From contig JACBWW010000003.1 of assembly GCA_020086605.1 (NCBI GenBank), positions 1,575,101-1,639,100 of the forward strand: a DNA stretch of 64,000 nucleotides, in the 5' to 3' direction. A program made the translations under genes and the position numbers. The DNA is from Lanius collurio (lineage: Eukaryota > Chordata > Aves > Passeriformes > Laniidae). Positions 42,101 to 52,000 of the stretch are shown here, piece by piece. The notes beneath the pieces were generated by a model. It was not told the DNA's origin. It worked only from the letters and a program-made list of their open reading frames with translations, and did not search any database. Numbering within the stretch: position 1 is the stretch's first letter; each line of letters opens with the position of its first letter.

Positions 42101-45100
42101 TTCTGAAAGAACATTTCCAGCTCTCACCTTCCATGCACCTTCTATTCTTTGCCTGGACTTTGGACATGTTCCATCTAAGTACTGAAACACATAATGGTGG
42201 AACAAGAAAGGCCACTTCAGCCTTGCATAGTTAACATACATTTCTCTTTGGACTGTTAAGCAATGTAGTGGAATGTGTCTGTCTGTACTCCCATGTGAAC
42301 TTTCTTGATAATGATGACCTAAAACCAGCACACACAAGTTATACTGATTAGCTCTTCATGATATCATGAATATAAAACTCAGATTCATCAAAACTGCATT
42401 ATAAACACCTTTAAATAAAAACAATGAACAAAAAAGCCAATCACTTCGTTACTCTGACAAAGCAACAAATCCAGGAGAAAAGTGGACTGCTCTCTTGCAA
42501 TTAAGTCTTTACTTACGGCTGGTCAGGGTACCAATATTCTTTGGGATAAGTGATTAATAAGAACAAATTTTCAGAAAGGAAATTATGTAGCTATCTCTAT
42601 CTAGAGAGAAAGTTCCTCTGGTTAAAACACACCGATACGCAAAATCCACCCTCCCTCTCCTTTTTTCTATTTCTAGGATACTTGGGTTTTATTCACCCTG
42701 CTACAGACAGAACCACTGGGAAAACAAAGTACCATCTGAGGTAGCATTCATCAGAATGATAAAGAAGAAAGAAACAGGTAGGTATAACTACAAAAGTGCC
42801 ATGCAGTTTGCTAAAAAAATTTGATGAAAATCAGCTCTGTGGGTTCTACAAAGATCCTGTTTCTAGAGAATGAAAACAAAGTTTTATCTCTATTCTCCCT
42901 GTTCTCTTAAAGATGCAGGATTTTGAGACACCATGAATGTTCTACCATCATTTGAAAGGTGTCAGTACTAGTTCAAAATTCCAAAATATGTTAGTTGTTC
43001 CCAGTGTTGTAAGCTTAGACTATTTAGTCTATTATCTTTCTGTTAAATTTAAACCCACCCCATATCTTGTAGTCTTGAACACACTTGCATTGTCAACAAG
43101 ATAAAAGAAATGACAACATGGGAATATCTATCTATTTAAACTTTTAGTAAATTTAAGTTTCTTCTCACCCACAATGTTTCTTTAATGTTATTTTTCTATA
43201 TAATCTCCTTATGACTCTGAAAGAAAGAACTCCTTTTGCAGTGAGAATTCTGTGTTCAGATAGCTGCTACATGACAAAGCAATGCTCAGTTCTTTTTCAG
43301 TCCACTGTCATTAGAATGAAAGAACTCTCCAATTCCACTTATGCTATTAAAGACAAAGGCCTAGCTTCAAGCATTCTGCTTTTCCACTTTTACTTCCACT
43401 ATTTGTCATTGAAAAACATAATCCTGTCAATGAACATAAAGCTGACTGATGCATATGTGAATATTAGCCTAATGTTAGTTCAAAGTGGAACATCTATCCA
43501 AACTTTGAGCCGTCACAGATCAGAACCAGGTACCACTAGATCACAAACAACCCTGAAAATTTTCCAACCTTAATTTTCTACTGATAATGTTGAAGTCCTT
43601 TTAAAGAGAAAACACTACACTTTATGCTTAGAAGAGGTGATCCTGTTCAGTTCCAGTTCCCCGAACTCCAACAGAGGAGAAAAATTCAACATATTTCAGC
43701 AATAATTGTAAAAGCTGAGAACGTAAAAAAACTAGAAAACATATTTACAATATCCACAAGACATAGTAGGTCTTTTTATGCATGTTTCTTGTATCTATGT
43801 CTAGTCACTTCAGAAAGGACCTTCGTTTTAATAATGTACTACTATACTATTTAATAAATTTCTGTAATTTGTCTTCTGGATAATCATGCCATGTGATATG
43901 CATATTTCATTTATTTAAAATATGGAATTGTCAATTAACCTGTCATCTAGAAATGAATTAAATATGGACAAAAACATCTTGATACGAGAAACAATTTCTC
44001 TCAAGCAACAAGAATGACTTCACCAGTGGGGAAAATCTGTTCAGAGTAAAACTTACTGTCCTTCAGTACATGCTCAGCTGATTCCCAGACTGACCAAGGA
44101 CCCAAGTTATTCTTTGCTCAAAGACATGAAACTGAATTATGCTGGCAATTAAAATAAACACACACAGAATCAGGCAAAAACTTCACAAAGCTGAATTTTT
44201 CTGCTAATGTAAGCAGAACTTAGACACAAATTTTCTGCAGCTGGCTTCAAATCCTTTTGAAAAATGGACCTTACGACACTACCAGAGTGTGGCAAAGCCT
44301 ATTCTTAGGCTGATATCAAGGTTAGATAATCAGGAAAGGCCATCTTCACTGAAAAGTGCAGCCTCCCTCATTACCAGTATGACAGCTCAGTACTCAAAGA
44401 ACATAAATCTTCTGCAAAACCTCTTCTTTTTTGTAGTCCATAATACAGAGGGGTAACCACACTCCCTGCTTGTTTTAAGTAGAGCAATAATGAGTCCTAC
44501 ATCACCCCTATGCAGTTCAGCATCACAGCTGCGGTAAAAGAGGCCCTTACAATTCCTGGATGAAGGAGGTAACCAGCAGTGATACTCTAAGGGTCTGCTG
44601 AAGGTAGGGAGAGAAATCAGTTGGGTTCAGAATTTTAAAAACCATAGAATGGTTTAGGTTGGAAGAAATCTTAAAGATCATCCCGTTCCAACTTCCCTGC
44701 CATGGGCAGGGACACCTTACACGACCCCAGGTTGCTCAAAACCCCATCCAGCCTGTTCTTGAACACTTTTAAGGATGGGACATCCACAGCTTCTCTGGGC
44801 AACCCATTCCAGTGCCTCACCACCCTCACGGCAAAGAATTTCTTCCTAATATCTAACCTAAATCTACCCTCTCTCAGTTGGAAGCTATTTCCCTCTTGTT
44901 CTATCACTACATGCCGTTGTACAAAGTCCCTCTACAGCTTTCTTTTAGGTACCAGAAGGCTGCTTTAAGGTCTACATAGGTCCTCCTCAATGGTACCCAT
45001 ATTGACCTCTCTACTTAAAGCAAATTTCACTTGTACAGTGCTGGACTTAGGTCAAGTACTAAATGTAAAGCTGTGTAACCACCTGTTTACAAAGAAAAAA

Positions 45101-46495
45101 TACACTACTATACAGGGATTTAGAAACATTTTTAATTCCTAATTTTACACAGATCCTTGTGTGGGGCAGGGTAGTGTGTTGCAATTATGCCAGCTCGCTA
45201 ACAGACAAGCCAATTTCTAGGGCATGCTGGAGATAAACAATGGAAATTGTACACTAACATGTTGCTCCTTCTCTTACTCTCTCTCCTTCTACCCCACTCC
45301 CCAGTATTACACACATATATGAATATATAGCATGCAAAATACATACTAAAATGAGACTAATGCTGTATATAGTACAGAGAAAATAACCTTTCTAACCTAT
45401 CAAATAATTTATATTTCAATTAATAACCAACAGACAAAGTTAAAAAACAAAATCAGTCTGCAAAGAGAACTATAAAAAGACTTGAGATAATACATCTTTG
45501 GGGTGCAGTTTTATATGTCCTATTAGAAAGCACCATGTAATCTAAGATATGTAAACAATACAGCTTCCTCAGCAAAATGCTTCTTCTCAAATAAGGGAAA
45601 TTGGATAAAATAAGTATCATTTAAAGAAATACACAAAATTCTATTTAAATTTATCCACAGTTTTTCTGCATGGTCAGATAACTCTATTGAAAGTTGACTG
45701 AGAAGTGAAGCCATTTCCTTTGTTTTCATTTAAAAAAACCCTGATATTCTAATCCGTACTAAAGATTACAAATCTTACAGAGAAAAATACACTAAAAATG
45801 CAGAGTACAAATCTCTATTAATCCCCTTTCTCTACCCACGCCCAAATAAAGAGACTGTATTGAAGTACAAAAGACTGAACAGAATAGTCCTAACTGAGCC
45901 ACAATGTCTTCACTGTTTACATCATCTTTGCATTCCAGAAAATATGTACTGACATCACTATAAGAATTTATAAGGCCTCTTCCTTTCAGGAGGAGACCTT
46001 CTTACCAGTCCTTTGAAGGAGGAGCACACCCCAATTCGAGAGTTCCCTTTAAATATAAATTATTTATTCATAGTTGATAATGATCACCAGACCAGTTTCT
46101 TCGTGGTTCGTATATAATATAAAAGACTTTTTTCCAGATACAATCTGATTTTATGACACTGAAGTTGGTTGGCTTGCAAATAAATTAAAATAGCACTTTA
46201 TAAACCCACTTCATAACCAGTAATTCTGCAATTTGTTATGGCAAAGTTGAATCTTCAACATCTTTTGGAAATACCATACCTCAGGGGCCCATAGTTAATC
46301 TGCAGCTTTCAAACAAATTGCTATGTATTTAAAAAGAAAGTAGTTTTCCAAACTTACGTTGACTTTGAAGCTTTGTACTGAGCCATCCAAAAAGTGGACG
46401 TTACAGATTATTTCTGATCGGGTTTTCTCTTTTGGTAGCTCTGATGCTCGTATGTTATTTATCCTCCCACCTAAGGCTCGTAAACGGGAGTTCAT
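2989..46495 (-). CDS. PTPN3: PTPN3, N-terminal FERM half, 11 coding exons (partial gene)
   Basis: Spliced coding region of a non-receptor tyrosine phosphatase of the FERM-PDZ-PTP class, a membrane- and cytoskeleton-associated enzyme. Exons in transcript order: 46495-46358, 35133-35026, 34861-34819, 33754-33676, 32279-32235, 31275-31223, 22334-22214, 18505-18418, 13643-13555, 8303-8240, 3161-2989. Summed length is 1001 nt, encoding residues 1-333 plus two bases of the next codon. All introns are GT-AG and all phases agree, with no stop or frameshift. Residues about 29-312 form the FERM domain (F1 lobe in exons 1-4, F2 in exons 5-8, F3 in exons 9-11). The PDZ and phosphatase domains are not here, so the gene continues left of base 1. 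The sequence matches what I know of human PTPN3 nearly residue by residue and differs from PTPN4 at the N-terminus and in F3. The family identity is very secure; the PTPN3-versus-PTPN4 call rests on several diagnostic stretches. Confidence 0.95.
3162..8239 (-). other. PTPN3 intron, 5.1 kb
   Basis: Intron between the two last F3 exons. It holds the small CR1 end at 6610-6670 and an A-rich tract around 7159-7196. Scattered open frames show no recognisable product. Confidence 0.85.
6610..6670 (-). mobile_element. Very short CR1 LINE 3' end
   Basis: About 60 bp of the minus-oriented CR1 3' terminus: AGAATCATAGGATGGTGTGG followed by CTGGATGGGACCTTAAAAAC. Only the extreme 3' end is present, consistent with heavy 5' truncation or later decay. 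It is in the intron between the PTPN3 exons at 8.3 and 3.1 kb. Confidence 0.75.
8240..8303 (-). CDS. PTPN3: PTPN3 FERM F3 exon (residues 255-276)
   Basis: A 64-bp exon encoding [20 protein letters not shown] and a final histidine after the split tryptophan. This is the W-V-ILKISFK core strand pair of F3 with its basic patch. The acceptor is TTTCTTCTAG and the donor GTAAGTAG at 8239. Phases 2 in and 0 out agree with the neighbours. Confidence 0.95.
8304..13554 (-). other. PTPN3 intron, 5.3 kb
   Basis: Intron between the F3 exons at 13.6 and 8.3 kb. It contains the G-poor tract at 10080-10205. Nothing else is recognised. Confidence 0.85.
10080..10205. repeat. A/C-rich low-complexity, almost G-free tract
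   Basis: After a T14 run, about 115 bp of plus strand is nearly devoid of G and built from AAAACC, CCAAAC and CCCCCC words. On the PTPN3 sense strand it is a T/G-rich tract. It is intronic low-complexity DNA. Confidence 0.7.
13555..13643 (-). CDS. PTPN3: PTPN3 FERM F3 exon (residues 226-255)
   Basis: An 89-bp exon encoding [20 protein letters not shown] and then KLICTSFYP, ending on two bases of a tryptophan codon. This is the first half of the PH-like F3 lobe. The acceptor is TTTTTCTTTTTCAG and the donor GTAAATTC at 13554. [13 protein letters not shown] is the PTPN3 form of this strand. Confidence 0.95.
13644..18417 (-). other. PTPN3 intron, 4.8 kb
   Basis: Intron between the F2/F3 exons at 18.5 and 13.6 kb. 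It contains poly-A tracts near 16594 and 18000. A 119-codon minus-strand open frame at 14453-14812 shows no recognisable motif and is taken as chance. Confidence 0.85.
18418..18505 (-). CDS. PTPN3: PTPN3 FERM F2-F3 exon (residues 196-225)
   Basis: An 88-bp exon encoding [20 protein letters not shown] and then YGVELHSGR. This is the end of the F2 lobe with the classical FERM signature A-x-LE-YGVELH. The acceptor is TTCTTTTAG and the donor GTATGTTT at 18417. Phase 2 in and 0 out match the neighbouring exons. Confidence 0.95.
18506..22213 (-). other. PTPN3 intron, 3.7 kb
   Basis: Intron between the F2 exons at 22.3 and 18.5 kb. I see no repeats or genes that I can name. Confidence 0.85.
22214..22334 (-). 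CDS. PTPN3: PTPN3 FERM F2 exon (residues 156-196)
   Basis: A 121-bp exon encoding a stretch that begins [16 protein letters not shown] and includes [20 protein letters not shown], ending in a split serine codon. It covers the central F2 helices and the loop with the GDY and GYLS motifs seen in PTPN3. The acceptor is TTTCTTAACAG and the donor GTAACATG at 22213. Phases 1 in and 2 out agree. Confidence 0.95.
23362..23399. repeat. Tandem duplication of a 19-bp unit
   Basis: TGTTGCACACCTAATTATC occurs twice, back to back and without mismatch. It is a local recent duplication in the 8.9 kb PTPN3 intron. Confidence 0.93.
26677..26935 (-). mobile_element. CR1 LINE fragment, old
   Basis: The plus strand contains degenerate CR1 landmarks: CAGTGCCACATCTACACATT, then GATGACTCCATGACTTCCCT, then GACAACCCTTTTGGTGAAGA and CAACTTGAGGCTGTTACCAT. 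In order and orientation they match the minus-oriented 3' region of a CR1 subfamily. The 3' terminal repeat is only weakly preserved near 26677. It lies inside the 8.9 kb PTPN3 intron. Confidence 0.85.
29941..30006. repeat. Tandem repeat, 30-bp unit, about 2.2 copies
   Basis: Two identical 30-bp units (TTATTAGTTATTATGGTAGT plus TATTATGGCA) are followed by a 6-bp partial third copy. The unit is itself made of TTAT-type subrepeats. It is intronic and it creates a spurious repetitive open frame on both strands. Confidence 0.93.
31223..31275 (-). CDS. PTPN3: PTPN3 FERM F2 short exon (residues 138-156)
   Basis: A 53-bp exon encoding [17 protein letters not shown] between split arginine and serine codons. 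This is the second F2 helix; the L-CP-N-A-LASYAVQ pattern is near invariant in FERM phosphatases. The acceptor is CCTTTCCAG and the donor a consensus GTAAGT at 31222-31217. Phases 2 in and 1 out fit both neighbours. Confidence 0.95.
31801..31831. repeat. Perfect 13-bp inverted repeat with 5-base loop
   Basis: TATTACCTATATG at 31801-31813 and its exact reverse complement CATATAGGTAATA at 31819-31831 are separated by CCCAC. Allowing a 2-base bulge, three more pairs (GGT with ACC) extend the stem. It is intronic, in the 959-bp PTPN3 intron between the exons at 32235 and 31275. Confidence 0.9.
32235..32279 (-). CDS. PTPN3: PTPN3 FERM F2 short exon (residues 123-138)
   Basis: A 45-bp exon encoding [14 protein letters not shown], flanked by split arginine codons. 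It is the first helix of the F2 lobe; the YFLQLK-DI pattern is typical of FERM domains. The acceptor is TTTTCTAG and the donor GTAATAAG. It was located by looking for the residues missing between the exons at 33.7 and 22.3 kb, and confirmed by phase 2 on both sides. Confidence 0.94.
33379..33397. repeat. Poly-A tract
   Basis: A run of about 19 A on the plus strand (poly-U in the PTPN3 pre-mRNA). Similar tracts occur near 7159, 16594, 18000, 29491 and 50459. None has a recognisable retroposed body attached. Confidence 0.85.
33676..33754 (-). CDS. PTPN3: PTPN3 FERM F1-F2 exon (residues 97-123)
   Basis: A 79-bp exon encoding [18 protein letters not shown] and the following NTLQQEQT, ending on two bases of an arginine codon. 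This is the last strand of F1 (FRVRFF-PDP is the typical FERM signature) and the linker into F2. The acceptor is TGCAG at 33755-33759 and the donor GTAAC at 33675-33671. Phases 1 in and 2 out agree with the neighbours. Confidence 0.95.
34819..34861 (-). CDS. PTPN3: PTPN3 FERM F1 short exon (residues 83-97)
   Basis: A 43-bp exon encoding [14 protein letters not shown] plus the first base of a glycine codon. The acceptor is AG at 34863-34862 and the donor GTAAG at 34818-34814. It corresponds to the conserved tryptophan-containing turn and basic IRKQLK segment of the F1 lobe in PTPN3/PTPN4. It is too short to be seen as an open frame alone; it was placed by the phase match to both neighbouring exons. 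Confidence 0.94.
34931..35002. repeat. TG/TA/CA imperfect palindrome (hairpin) in 164-bp intron
   Basis: The left arm TGTGTGCATGAATATGTGTG pairs with the right arm TATACACACATATACATGCA extended to 35002, with one mismatch in the first 22 pairs and an AT-rich continuation towards a short centre near 34966. It is probably a microsatellite-derived inverted repeat. It occupies nearly half of the intron between the PTPN3 exons at 35026 and 34861. Confidence 0.85.
35026..35133 (-). CDS. PTPN3: PTPN3 FERM F1 exon (residues 47-82)
   Basis: A 108-bp phase 0-0 exon beginning [11 protein letters not shown] and containing [11 protein letters not shown], the ubiquitin-like F1 lobe of the FERM domain. The acceptor is AG at 35135-35134 after a TTTTC tract, and the donor is GTAAG at 35025-35021. 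It is separated from the next exon by only 164 bp. Its length is a multiple of three, so skipping it would keep the frame but remove the core of F1. Confidence 0.95.
35972..36635 (+). mobile_element. Avian ERV-type LTR fragment, internally decayed
   Basis: This resembles a dispersed avian LTR that begins TGTATTGGGTTTACGTGGC and is built of quasi-repeats of the type GAGCAGGTTTGCTGGTAGAA and GAAGTTTGTGGAGGACTGTC, ending with TAATAAATTC followed by CAAGTTCAGTCTGTTTTGCC. An AATAAA polyadenylation signal is at 36572-36577. The middle is shorter than in full copies I remember, and no coding interior is present, so it is a solo or truncated LTR. I am sure of repeat status; the exact ERV class (ERVL-like suspected) is uncertain. 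It lies antisense in the large PTPN3 intron. Confidence 0.72.
41148..42318 (-). other. Pair of exon-like open segments, unidentified, inside PTPN3 intron
   Basis: Two open segments with splice-like borders lie at 42318-42128 (191 bp, 63 codons, acceptor GGTTTTAG, donor AAG|GTGAGAG) and 41378-41148 (231 bp, 77 codons, acceptor TACAGAG, donor CAG|GTCAGTA). Their phases join cleanly, giving ...[10 protein letters not shown] then [12 protein letters not shown].... The predicted peptide is helix-like and rich in Leu, Cys and aromatic residues. I do not recognise it. Other segments at 45.6, 51.3, 54.2 and 56.2 kb could precede it. In AT-rich DNA open segments of this length with nearby AG/GT do arise by chance, so this is only a candidate. 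Confidence 0.22.
44640..44995 (-). mobile_element. CR1 LINE 3' fragment with ORF2 C-terminal remnant
   Basis: Minus-oriented 3' end of a CR1 retrotransposon, the dominant LINE of birds. The plus strand starts CCATAGAATGGTTTAGGTTG and runs through the familiar GACATCCACAGCTTCTCTGG stretch. Read on the minus strand, 44907-44671 keeps a 78-codon open frame matching the CR1 reverse-transcriptase tail ([18 protein letters not shown] ... FKNRLDG). It is 5'-truncated, as most CR1 copies are, and lies in the large PTPN3 intron in the same orientation as the gene. It appears comparatively young for this window because the reading frame is still open. Confidence 0.93.
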
Positions 46496-46512
46496 AACTA
46501 TTGCTGAATAAC
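46358..46512 (-). CDS. PTPN3: PTPN3 exon with start codon (residues 1-46)
   Basis: The acceptor is at 46513-46514 after a short T-rich tract, followed by 17 nt of 5' leader and the ATG at 46495-46493. It encodes 46 residues starting [10 protein letters not shown] and containing [17 protein letters not shown], the diagnostic PTPN3 N-terminus, then the first strand of the FERM F1 lobe. The donor GTAAGTTT follows at 46357. It ends in phase 0. I chose this ATG because it aligns with the known start of mammalian PTPN3. The context is moderate (G at -3, A at +4), and an upstream in-frame ATG in a possible extra exon at 53626-53680 is discussed separately. Confidence 0.93.
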
Positions 46513-49038
46513 CTATAAAACAAAAGTTATATTTAATGACAGTTCTTATAATTATCTATGTTAGCTTTTCAGAGTAACTCACAACATCATGAAGACCTCG
46601 TTACACCCCAAGTTAACAAATGCTCCTTATAGAAAAGAGTAAGTTGTAAAATTAGCTTGTTGTAAACCAGAACATAAATGCATACCTACAGAGGGGGCTC
46701 CCATGTTCTAAATGGGAATATTATCAATAGAATCACAGGTTATCCCTGCAATGTATACCTAGGTTAGGCATGAGCCATTGCCTTAGTTTAAATCAGTAAA
46801 AAACCCCAAACACCTACTATAAAGTATGAAGGCAATGTCAAGACAGGTTTTAATCATCTGTAACTAGGAAACCCCTTACGCAGCCCCTTACCCCTTTAAC
46901 ATTTCCTACATATTTTTGCATTTACAACACAAGTTTCACTACAATAATTCTGTTTACTCTTAACTGACAGAACAGTCTTGCGTTAATGCAAATCAAGTTC
47001 TATCAAATAACACGTTTCAGGAATATATACACCAACACCATATGTAAGGCAAGCAGAACTAACCTTAAAACATGACAATATTTTACAGTCTAGAATACAT
47101 AAATTCATGAAGCCAGAGATGCATATCAAAGAACATGCCACAAGAAAAAAGTTATTTTGTTGTTTGGGCTTTTTTCTTTTATAAAAAAATCTTCATGAAA
47201 ACCAAAACTCTCAAAACCAGTATTTACAAATTAAAACAAACAAAAGAACATCCCATCAAACAGAAAAAGCCATTCATTGAAATAAGAGGTGAATTAAATT
47301 CAGACAAGCCTGTAAACATTTCAAGCCTCTCTTCACTGGATCAGTTTACCAATTAACATCACAGCGTTTAAGGCCAGTTGGCAAGCGAAGCAGAGGATAG
47401 TTTTCCAGGTTAATTACCATAGCAATTACCAAACCATACCTCACTTGTAAGGGGACAGCCACAAAGGGACTTGCATAATATGAGTGTCACAGACTGCTGG
47501 CCAAGCTAGACAGGACCTATATGAGTACTAATTTCCCATCTCCTCTTTTTTGTGTATCTGGCATAAAACACAGACTGGCTTTTCTTTTACTCAGCTACAG
47601 AAATTAAACAATTTAGGAAAAAAAAATCCCTCTTAAAATACTGAAGCATTGCATCTACTACACATCTCTTCAAAAGGGTAACTTGAAAAGCATGAAGAGC
47701 CTCAACATGTAACATTATATAAAGTCGGGTTTTGGGGTCGCAAACACAACAAAGCAGTGCAGTGATCCATCTTCACTCAGCTATGTGTAATCTATACTCA
47801 GAAGCAGCTAAAACAATTGCCTTCTCACAGACAGCTCAGAAGTCAGACACACATAAGCATTCAACAATTCCAACAATACTCTCATAGGTTTTTTTGTCTA
47901 CCAACTGATAGTTCACCATTGTATATTTTCTAAAACCAAAACTGTAAGCTGTCAAGACTCATTCTTCAGCCAGCATGAATTTTTTTTCCTAGGAAAAGGT
48001 GTGGTTTGGAGGTATTAGCTGTTTGTTTTCTCTGGCTCTTTTGTTTTGTTTTAAAAGCACGAGATAAAAAGTAAAAGGTAAACTTTAGGAGAATTATGAA
48101 CAGTATTTCCGTATAAACCACCAAATACTCATACTGCTTTGCAATTTTTCTTGATATACAGTCTGCAGTTAATCACAGTATGTTAATATTTATTTTTTTT
48201 TTTTTACATCCAGAAAATAGGCAAATTCACAATTGGTTGTCATTAAGTAAAACATACAGTTATCCAATTATCGAGAGTATACAAAAAGGTGATGACAAGC
48301 TAGGATTGTAGAGGAAGCCTTCAATCTCACATTCTCTAACTTTCTAGCAGCTAAGTTTTAAGCTACTTTTTCAGCACTGTGTTCGCCTTTCAGCAAAAAG
48401 TCAAGCAACTACAGGTATTACACTACAAAGTCTTTTCTCCACTATCCACATCAGCTGGCAAAAAAACACTTCACACTTACAGAAACAGCTCTCTACCCAC
48501 TAGTCCACTGGTGGATAAGAGGAAGGTTATCCTTCACTGTGGGCCAGCCACCAGATGAGAATGTTTTGGTAGCCAGATTCAAAGCTTCATCAGCCTGGGC
48601 TTCAGGGCTCAGTCTGCATTGCGACGCCTAACACCCCCAGCACCCAGACTTCTCCACTCCTGGGAAAAAAGGGTATTTGACCCTTCTGCTTATAATCCCT
48701 AACCTCTCTTACACTTCTACCATTCCCTTTCTCTACACCCTAATTATCTTCAACCTTCATCAGGCTTCATCAGAGAGCAACAATCACAGGAGTCTCCAGC
48801 ACCCTGCTTCTGATCTACCCAAAGAAAGGAAGAAAATAGTGCACAAGCCCTGAAGCCCTAGTGCAGAACATGCTGCAAGTTACGCTACACTTCGAGACCC
48901 TTCAGACATTTTGATGCCTAAACCTAATCACTCTCCAGAAGAGCATTACTGTTTTTTCAAGCACATTATTTTTTATAATTTAGCTAGATCTTGGTACTCA
49001 TCAGAAGCCAATACAATAGCAACAATACCATTTTTATA

Positions 49039-49056
49039 TATGTGTGTGTGTGTGTG
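49039..49056. repeat. Short (TG)n microsatellite
   Basis: About eight to nine TG units follow a TATATA stretch. It is a simple repeat between the possible 5' exon at 53.6 kb and the start exon at 46.5 kb. Confidence 0.85.
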
Positions 49057-52000
49057 CTTGCTATCCAGAAAAACAAAAAAAAAAAAACACCAGCCAAAAA
49101 AAAACTCTTATGACTGCAAGAAAATAAGCCTGAGTTAACCAATTGATGATTTTTATTTAAGTGACTGTGTGTAGTCGCACAAGAAATTACAGGTTCATTT
49201 CATACTATGGTCCCTCTGTAGGAAGCCCAGCCTGTCCCCTGGACAACCTAAGCTGTCCAAGAACTAACAGTAACACATACTTACATACTGCAGTTCATTA
49301 AAAAACAAGAGGTGCTTAGTTTGAAATTTAGTCTTGTGCTGAACTTTCACAGTTGGTTTAACACCTTCAGGTGATCCACTGGATGCTGGGTTATATGCCA
49401 AACGCCCCAAGTGAAGCAGTAAGTGGGAAATTCTTCATGAAAAATTCAAACCTGCTAGTGTGACCAATTTGCACTGGGTTCAAAAATGAAAACCTGCAAT
49501 TCCTTTCTTTTTACAGTTTTATGCAAATCACACCAGGAACACAGAGTTCATGGTTTGTGTTTACGGCATGCAAAGACCCCCAGCTGGGGCTGTCCTTGAC
49601 AAAGCCAGTTGACCACAGGAATTGTGCCAAGACAGGGACAAGTGGCTGAGTCACTTGTCATCAGTCAACCAGAGCTCAAGGGGCCTAATCAAGTCCTAGG
49701 AAACTGCCACCAGCTGGAGTCCCCAGCAGAGAAAGCCACACCGTCTACTTCCCACCTCCATGGCCTTGAGTACCACTGTGGAGAAGGGAGCTCCTGAGGG
49801 AGCAGGGTCACACCACAGGAACCTGCCAACACCACTTTGTATGTCCCACCTCAGCAGGCCACATGCTCAGCAGGTCTGCAAGCAAACAACTTTGTGAATC
49901 CCTAGCCTAAAGAGTGAGGGAAGGAGAACAGCGGCATCTACCCCATGACTTTTCATCCATGTGTTTAAAGCTATATTTTAAATAGGGCCAGATTGCTGGA
50001 ATGGCTTATGGACTCCAGTGCAACATGTAAAAGCACATGAAGGAACCTGCAAGGGCAAGTGCTTTTTGGGAAGGCAAAGGACCCACTGAGGTCCCCAGCA
50101 AGACCAGAAGCTGGCTCTTCAGACTCAGCAACCACCCTCCAGCCTTGAGCATCCAAAACCAGCCATTACATGCAAATCTCAGGTTCTGTTTGTAGCCTCA
50201 GGAAGGAGGCTGATTCTCAAATGAAAACAAAGAAAAAAACCTGTAAGACAATTCTGAACATTATCAACAAGTCAATACTTAAATATTTTTTCCCCTTTAC
50301 CTAAATTAAGCATGTCAAACCCAGGAAGCTGGGAGCTATACTTTAATTAAACAAACAAACAAATCCACCCCAAAACATAGTTATTTTCACAGTTACAAAG
50401 TATAAAACAAACATGTGGAATTCTATCCCATAATGAAATCATGCAATAGGCTTACAGGAAAAAAAAAAAAAAAAACAAATACAGCTATAGAAAGAAGTTA
50501 ATGTTTTCCAAGTACATTAAACACATTTCCGGACAAGTTTGGTTATGCATGCCTTCTCCTACAGCAACGCTGCAGTCAAGCAGAACAAAAAGACCATGTT
50601 GTCCTCATCTTTCATATTGAAGACTGACTTTTAAAAATATTTTTTCCATACTAGCATTTGATTTCTTTCCAGCTTGCTTGGAAATTGCTGTTAGAAAAAC
50701 TTGAAACTCCCTTATCAGTATAACTACCACTAACTTATTTTTTACCAAGGAATTAAATCAAGGGCAGATTTGCTGAGTATACATTCAAGGACCTTTTACA
50801 CATATTCATACTGTGTATAACTGAATACTTTTGTCGGGTTCATGATTTTTTTTTTTTAAATAAATCATTTATTACCTTCATTTCATTGGGTAAATGGGGA
50901 TAATTTACTCCTGTAAATGGTTGCACTCGTTTTTTCCAGGAGACTACTGCACTAAGTTTTCTCAGTTTATTGTAGTCTTGACTGAAAACATTGGCCTCTC
51001 AAAAATCATATATATTACAAAATCTGTGGGAATGCAATTTATGAAAGTATGGCACTTCTAACCCACTTTCATTGTCTGAGTGACCATCCCTGAACAAGGA
51101 AGGGGAGAATTGTAGTACTAAAGATATGCCCGAGTCCTGTATAAATAACAGTTACATTTTCTGGTTATCTGTGCCTTTACTTGAAAGATACAAAATAAAT
51201 TAAATGGAATAGTAAGAGGTAGAACAAATTTCACCTTCTGCAGAGGAAATACTTCATCTTTTCTACATTCCCAATGAGAAACTAGATGACTCCCTATTAA
51301 TAAAAAATTCAGTTCTTCTATTTCACAGGAAAATCCCAAGAGGTATTGGCCACAATACAAATTACCAAGCATTACTAAAGTAACCAAAGTAAAAGACAAA
51401 ATTCATTTTGAGCAATGTGTGCAGGTCACAATTTTCTCCCTATCTGTAGTTATTTCCTCAAAGAATTTTCCTGGCATATTCATTGTAAGTTATATAGAAA
51501 GCAAACATGGAAGCCAGAAGCATCCTAACATGATGAAACTTCACATCACTTGGGAAAATAAAAGCTAAAAAAAAAACTGATCCAAAGCAATTAAATCATA
51601 AATATAGAACAAGCATGAAAGTCTTAAATGATTAAGACTTGCAGCATATGGTAATAAAATTATTAAAAATAAATTATAAAAATACCTCCAAATTAAGATA
51701 CAAAGAATAAAATACTTGTTGCAGCATAGCCTTACTTAGAATAAAGGTTAATATCTACATTGAAAGTTAGTGCATATGTGTAGATACACACACAACTTCC
51801 AAAGCAGTAGCTGCAACTTTTCAAACCACTGCTCTTTAAGAAAGGCAGAAATATCATAATAATAGAGACTCCTCACACTATGGTTAAAATCAACATCAAC
51901 AAAACTAAAGATTTGGCTTTCTTATATTTGCTTACAGTGGCTGACACCTGTGATATTTTCAAGCACAGTAAAATTATTTATCTCTTATATAGGTAACCAA

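Larger units (their letters stand above)
35134..46357 (-). other. PTPN3 first coding intron, 11.2 kb
   Basis: It contains the LTR fragment (35972-36635), the CR1 copy (44640-44995) and the unidentified exon-like segments near 39.7-42.3 and 45.6 kb. A GC-richer piece at about 35.38-35.56 kb next to the exon has no recognised content. Confidence 0.8.
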
